10,540 nucleotides of DNA from Fischerella sp. (GTDB lineage Bacteria; Cyanobacteriota; Cyanobacteriia; Cyanobacteriales; Nostocaceae), in NCBI GenBank assembly GCA_026419705.1, contig JANZYY010000135.1, positions 1 through 10,540 on the forward strand. Direction: 5' to 3'. Every line of letters starts with the position of its first letter. The stretch's first letter is position 1. The notes beneath the pieces are model-generated. The model saw only the letters and a list, made by a program, of their open reading frames with translations, was not told where the DNA came from and searched no databases. Position numbers and translations under genes: made by a program. Below are positions 7,424 to 10,540 of the stretch, piece after piece.

Positions 7424-7429
7424 CCTCCT
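7424..7429 (-). promoter_or_regulatory. Consensus Shine-Dalgarno AGGAGG for the 63-residue gene
   Basis: On the minus strand AGGAGG is followed by five bases and GTG 7418. It is one of the two full AGGAGG sites I noted before minus-strand genes in the window, and it fixes GTG as the start. Confidence 0.7.
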
Positions 7430-7579
7430 ATGCTCTGATTGTGAGGACTGACTTACGGTCATTCTTGCTGCTAAGCAAAAATACTTCAGTACTTCTAATA
7501 AATCTTAACCTTGTGACCGTCTTTTCAAACCTTAGATGTTACATTTCTAAAATCTCAGATCTCAATCTCTACAATTGAC

Positions 7580-7596
7580 AATAGATTGAATCTATT
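7580..7596. promoter_or_regulatory. Perfect 17-base palindrome upstream of mnmE
   Basis: AATAGATT-G-AATCTATT has eight-base perfect arms around one central base. It ends 16 bases before the mnmE ATG at 7613 and begins at the last base of a TTGACA hexamer (7575-7580). Position and symmetry fit an operator bound by a dimeric regulator or a 5' mRNA hairpin. No regulator gene is in the window, so the role is inference. Confidence 0.35.
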
Positions 7597-7612
7597 CCTG
7601 AAAAGGGCGCTA

Positions 7613-8995
7613 ATGTCAGAAACTTTTGCCACCACTGGAACCATCGCTGCGATCGCCACTGCTATTGTTCCCCAACAGGGTAGCATTGGGATTGTGCGCG
7701 TATCCGGTTCAGAAGCAATGCACATAGCCAAAACTCTTTTCCATGCGCCTGGGCGGCAAGTTTGGGAAAGTCATCGCATTCTCTACGGTTATATCCGCCA
7801 TCCCCAAACTCAACAAGTCGTGGATGAAGCACTGCTTTTGATTATGAAAGCACCGCGTTCCTACACCCGTGAAGATGTTGTAGAATTTCATTGCCACGGG
7901 GGAATTATGGCGGTACAGCAAGTGCTGCAACTATGCCTGGAAAACGGGGCCAGGCTAGCTCAAACGGGGGGATTTACCCTGCGAGCATTTTTAAATGGCA
8001 GACTAGATTTAACACAAGCCGAAAGTATTGCTGATTTAGTGGGAGCGCGATCGCCGCAAGCTGCACAGACTGCTTTAGCTGGTTTGCAAGGAAAGTTAGC
8101 TCATCCGATTCGGCAATTACGCGCTCAATGTTTGGATATCTTGGCAGAAATTGAAGCGCGGATTGATTTTGAGGAAGACTTACCTCCGCTGGATGATAAA
8201 GCAATCATATCAGAAATTGAAAGAATTTCCGCAGAAATTACCAAACTGCTGGCAACAGCCGATAAAGGCGAACTGTTGCGTACTGGATTAAAAGTAGCGA
8301 TTGTCGGACGTCCGAATGTAGGAAAATCAAGTTTGTTGAATGCGTGGAGTCGGAGCGATCGTGCTATTGTCACAGATTTGCCCGGTACAACCCGTGATGT
8401 CGTGGAATCGCAGTTAGTAGTAGGTGGAATTCCCGTCCAGGTGCTGGATACAGCAGGCATTCGGGAAACAGAAGACCAAGTGGAAAAAATCGGTGTTGAG
8501 CGTTCCCGACATGCTGCTAGCACCGCTGATTTAGTATTGTTAACCATCGACGCCTCAGCTGGCTGGACAGCAGCTGACCAAGAAATTTACGAACACGTAA
8601 AACATCGTCCCTTAATTTTGGTTATTAACAAAATCGACCTCGCCTCAGCAGAAGTGGTAGAGTATCCCTCAGAGATCAACCAAGTTGTAAAAACAGTAGC
8701 CCCCCAAAATCAAGGCATTGATGCTTTAGAAACAGCAATTTTAGAACAGGTCCAAACAGGGAAAATACAAGCTGCCGATCTAGATTTTGCTATTAATCAA
8801 AGACAAGCCGCCGCACTAGTAAAAACGAAAACTTCACTAGAACAAGTACAAGCAACGATTGCCCAGCAATTACCTCTTGATTTTTGGACAATTGACCTGC
8901 GGAGCGCAATTCATGCTTTAGGGGAAATTACGGGAGAAGAAGTCACAGAATCTGTGCTTGACCGGATTTTTAGTCGATTTTGTATTGGGAAATAA
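7613..8995 (+). CDS. mnmE: tRNA uridine-5-carboxymethylaminomethyl(34) synthesis GTPase MnmE
   Basis: I take ATG 7613 as the start (AAAAGGG upstream). This gives 460 residues, the normal MnmE length; the frame extends to a TTG at 7586, but those nine residues are not typical of the family. With MnmG, MnmE modifies U34 at the wobble position of certain tRNAs (the cmnm5U pathway) in the cytoplasm. The N-terminal domain begins TIAAIATAIVPQQGSIGIVR and carries EFHCHGG (91-97) of the tetrahydrofolate-binding, dimerising part. An inserted Ras-like G domain has G1 GRPNVGKS (232-239), G2 TTRD (259-262), G3 DTAGI (279-283) and G4 NKID (339-342). The C-terminal CIGK (457-460) holds the conserved Cys of the C-x-G-K motif. 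All key residues are present. mnmG is not in the window. This is a core gene and a reliable anchor for the locus. Confidence 0.97.
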   Translation: MSETFATTGTIAAIATAIVPQQGSIGIVRVSGSEAMHIAKTLFHAPGRQVWESHRILYGYIRHPQTQQVVDEALLLIMKAPRSYTREDVVEFHCHGGIMAVQQVLQLCLENGARLAQTGGFTLRAFLNGRLDLTQAESIADLVGARSPQAAQTALAGLQGKLAHPIRQLRAQCLDILAEIEARIDFEEDLPPLDDKAIISEIERISAEITKLLATADKGELLRTGLKVAIVGRPNVGKSSLLNAWSRSDRAIVTDLPGTTRDVVESQLVVGGIPVQVLDTAGIRETEDQVEKIGVERSRHAASTADLVLLTIDASAGWTAADQEIYEHVKHRPLILVINKIDLASAEVVEYPSEINQVVKTVAPQNQGIDALETAILEQVQTGKIQAADLDFAINQRQAAALVKTKTSLEQVQATIAQQLPLDFWTIDLRSAIHALGEITGEEVTESVLDRIFSRFCIGK

Positions 8996-9058
8996 CACAA
9001 CTGTCCTATACCCACCCTCTCTAGCGGCTTTTTTGTTCAGAAAAATTAGGCATTGTAG

Positions 9059-9077
9059 AGATGCGCTATGCGCGTCT
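9059..9077. repeat. Short GC-rich palindrome of cyanobacterial interspersed type
   Basis: AGATGCGC-TAT-GCGCGTCT forms an eight-pair stem (one T-G wobble) with a three-base loop, preceded by GTAG. It resembles a degenerate copy of the GTAGAGACGCGCC-type palindromes dispersed in cyanobacterial intergenic DNA. It sits 64 bases after mnmE, but without a following T-run it is not a clear terminator. Confidence 0.6.
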
Positions 9078-9108
9078 GGTCATCAGGATGTGTTGCATTT
9101 ATTGAGTC

Positions 9109-9211
9109 GGTATAACGTAAGTTCAACAAACTAAAAAAATTTTCTCTTATTCCTATCTTGCAAGCTTTTTGCGCTTTTATAGCCGTCGAACTCACGTGCA
9201 GTTATTATACC
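9109..9211. mobile_element. MITE-like 103-base element with long imperfect inverted ends
   Basis: Read inward from each end: GGTATAA then CGTAAGTTCAAC on the left (9109-9127), and GGTATAATAACTGCA then CGTGAGTTCGAC on the right (minus strand, 9211-9185). The outer heptamer is identical and the inner 12-mer matches at 10 of 12, with an 8-base spacer only on the right. Both inner mismatches are G-U pairs in a minus-strand transcript. The core is AT-rich and non-coding. The ends look like those of a small non-autonomous IS derivative. I see no target duplication and cannot assign an IS family. Because the right end abuts the TAA of the minus-strand gene, a folded mRNA 3' end is the alternative. 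Confidence 0.45.
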
Positions 9212-9632
9212 TTATCTCCTGAGCCAAATACTTCCAAGCTCCATATATTGATCGCCGCCTTCTTGACTAGCATCATAGCAACGATACTCAGAATATCGAA
9301 TTCGAACTAGCCTATCTTCACTGTAGGCTTTTTCAACTAGCCTCAATATTTGAAGCTTTTTGTTGGCATCCCATGCAAATGTTCTTTTTAGACAGTTTTC
9401 AGTCCCTAAGTTTCTAGCAGGATCGTATCGTGTAAAGGGATGATCTCGATCAATAGTTAAAGTGCAAGTATTTTCAAAACAACCATAATCTATAATCAAT
9501 CTTTGCATTATCAACCTGCTGCCAAGCATGGGCTTTTGCTCCGATTCCAAAGAATCCTAAAGCTATTGTGATACCAAGGATAGTTTTAACAAAATTCTTT
9601 GTGAGATGGTTTCCTCCTAATTTGTTGAGCAC
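9212..9632 (-). pseudogene. Frameshifted gene for a small secreted four-Cys protein
   Basis: Two frames make one protein. The upstream frame runs from GTG 9632 (AAGGTG seven bases before it) through MLNKLGGNHLTKNFVK, a hydrophobic core and a cleavage site after AKAHA, then AWQQVDNAKIDY, and stops early. The downstream frame, open from 9550 to TAA 9212-9214, continues with DYGCFENTCTLTIDRDHP, AKAYSEDR-like charged segments and YRCYDASQ. Removing one copy of a 7-base tandem repeat (ATAATC with period 7, plus-strand 9485-9498) joins them as AKIDYGCFENTC and gives 137 residues. The mature part has four Cys, which could form two disulfides in the periplasm. A second oddity: AGGAGG (plus-strand 9613-9618) is followed seven bases later by CTC where an ATG would give MTKNFVK. 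No family is recognised. It is either a pseudogene or an assembly error. The open part alone (9212-9550) would be a 112-residue ORF without a signal peptide. Confidence 0.6.
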
Positions 9633-9987
9633 TTTCTTACACCTTCTTTTCTCTTTTATTAGTTAAAGTCTTATCTACAATCTGGCCTATAAAGCAACAA
9701 GCCATGAGAAATATTTGACATTCGCTTATGAATTCTCAAAAAACCTGTTCTGGTAAGTAGAATTCAAAGTACCAATTAACCTTTAAATTGTTGTTCAACC
9801 TGTCTGTTCAAGACATCGTATTTTGAGCTTCTTTAACCAAATCTTCGTATTTACATGGCTGACAAATTTAGAGACTTTTTTTAAACAATCTTCAACGCAT
9901 TCCAAAAAGTAGTGTTGACACTTCGTAACACTTTCCCTATCATTGCGCCTACCTTTTGGTTGCTCAAGTCCTGATGAAAATGAGTCA

Positions 9988-10008
9988 GAATTCAGTATTC
10001 ACTATTCA
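9988..10008. repeat. Period-7 repeat, three units ending in ATTCA
   Basis: GAATTCA, GTATTCA and CTATTCA are contiguous. This is the same class of heptanucleotide repeat seen at 6254 and 7189. Confidence 0.6.
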
Positions 10009-10055
10009 GAATAACCCCATGAATGAATGATGCTGTTGGCGAATGTTATTGAGGT

Positions 10056-10102
10056 GCTTCCTATTCCTATTCTTATTCCTATTCCATTCTTATTCCTATT
10101 AT
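10056..10102. repeat. TATTCC hexanucleotide microsatellite
   Basis: From 10062 the units are TATTCC, TATTCT, TATTCC, TATTCC, a 5-base ATTCT, TATTCC and TATT, flanked by TTCC on the left. One unit has lost a base. A simple repeat in non-coding DNA. Confidence 0.8.
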
Positions 10103-10226
10103 ATTTTTCTATCCAACCCAAAGATGCAGTCAGAATAAATACTTAATAATCAGTTCGCGTCGAGATGCCTTTGTATATATTTGATTTTTAAATTTTTGAC
10201 TTACTGTGAATAAATATAGTGTTTTC

Positions 10227-10421
10227 TCATGACTCACTTAGGGTTATTAGCGATCGCCCTTCGGAGAAAACTTTTTGGTTTACTGAGGTTTCTGGTGGTA
10301 AGCCTAGTTGTTTGCGGAAGTCTGGGTTGTAGTGGGCTTTTTCCCAGTTCTTAGCAGCTTTTACTTGGGTTAGAGTTAGCCCTATAGCTCCCCACAGGCT
10401 GGCTCCCTCCAGGACAGAAGT
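10227..10421 (-). pseudogene. 3' remnant of a pentapeptide-repeat protein gene
   Basis: A minus-strand frame of 64 codons lies between TGA 10424-10422 and TGA 10229-10227, with no ATG, GTG or TTG start. It reads LEGASLWGAIGL (the last pentapeptide A(N/S)LxG-type turns), then TLTQVKAAKNWEKAHY and NPDFRKQLGLPPE. That is the characteristic tail of cyanobacterial pentapeptide-repeat proteins, whose right-handed beta-helix lies upstream. Here the helix is absent: similarity begins near 10412 and the bases beyond do not continue it in any frame. The fragment therefore looks like a gene cut by a rearrangement near 10412-10424. A frameshift with the rest of the gene further out is the alternative, but only about 100 genomic bases remain on the contig. 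Confidence 0.6.
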
Positions 10422-10521
10422 TCACGGTATTTTGTGCAATATTTACGACATTTTATACCTACAATCCCGAACATTACATAGAAAAGCTGCTTGACTACCT
10501 TAAAACAGACCAGGTAAGCCT

Positions 10522-10540
10522 CTGTCTCTTATACACATCT
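10522..10540. other. Sequencing adapter (Nextera/Tn5 mosaic end), not genomic
   Basis: The final 19 bases are CTGTCTCTTATACACATCT, identical to the transposase adapter used in Nextera libraries. They mark read-through at a contig end. The true sequence stops at or before 10521. Confidence 0.95.

Larger units (their letters stand above)
9633..10226. other. Repeat-rich intergenic stretch without a supported gene
   Basis: About 590 bases with no gene I can support. It contains three period-7 units ending in ATTCA (9988-10008) and a TATTCC microsatellite (10056-10102). A minus-strand frame is stop-free from 9998 to TGA 9795-9797 (67 codons) but has only a TTG as a possible start and matches nothing I know. 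The remainder is AT-rich DNA. Confidence 0.5.

Noticed and set aside
8125..8547. 140-codon minus-strand ORF inside mnmE
   Set aside because: It is antisense to the G domain of mnmE, whose motifs are all intact; low-complexity Ser-rich translation typical of antisense shadow frames.
9795..9998. 67-codon stop-free minus-strand frame with Cys and Lys-rich translation
   Set aside because: It has no ATG or GTG and no supported ribosome-binding site, and an overlapping frame is equally open; possible debris but not a supportable gene.
10388..10521. Plus-strand frame open to the contig end (NPEHYIEKLLDYLK segment)
   Set aside because: It has no start codon, overlaps the pentapeptide remnant on the other strand, and runs into the adapter; it could be the edge of another gene but cannot be supported.

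Overview
The window looks like the end of a contig from a cyanobacterium, probably a filamentous one. I count eleven exact copies of the octamer GCGATCGC (the HIP1 site typical of cyanobacterial genomes) in about 10.5 kb. Intergenic spaces carry heptanucleotide short tandem repeats of the kind known from Nostocales, and the predicted proteins have a cyanobacterial character (Uma2 family, WD40 protein, pentapeptide-repeat remnant). The last 19 bases match the Nextera/Tn5 transposase adapter and are not genomic, so the assembly ends at 10521.

Left part (1-2817, all + strand): the 3' part of a class I SAM-dependent methyltransferase; a full-length CoA-acylating (methyl)malonate-semialdehyde dehydrogenase family enzyme; and a small secreted, beta-rich protein ending in Phe, possibly an outer-membrane barrel. 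A 1.06 kb gene-poor stretch (2818-3876) follows. It contains interrupted reading frames and one small ORF with a good ribosome-binding site.

Middle (3877-8995): a 777-residue protein with a long N-terminal region of unknown role and a seven-bladed WD40 propeller; an Uma2 (DUF820, PD-(D/E)XK-like) protein; a 63-residue hydrophilic protein on the minus strand with a consensus Shine-Dalgarno sequence; and divergent from it the housekeeping tRNA-modification GTPase gene mnmE, with a perfect 17-base palindrome just before its start codon.

Right part (8996-10521): decaying, repeat-rich DNA. It holds a cyanobacterial-type palindrome, a 103-base element with long imperfect inverted ends, a minus-strand secreted-protein gene whose frame is broken by what looks like a 7-base tandem duplication, several simple repeats, and the orphan 3' end of a pentapeptide-repeat gene.

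No operon-scale pathway is visible. The genes read as single transcription units separated by repeats. I see no convincing new multi-gene system. The items most worth following are the unassigned N-terminal region of the WD40 protein, the frameshifted secreted gene beside the inverted-repeat element, and the adapter at the contig end.
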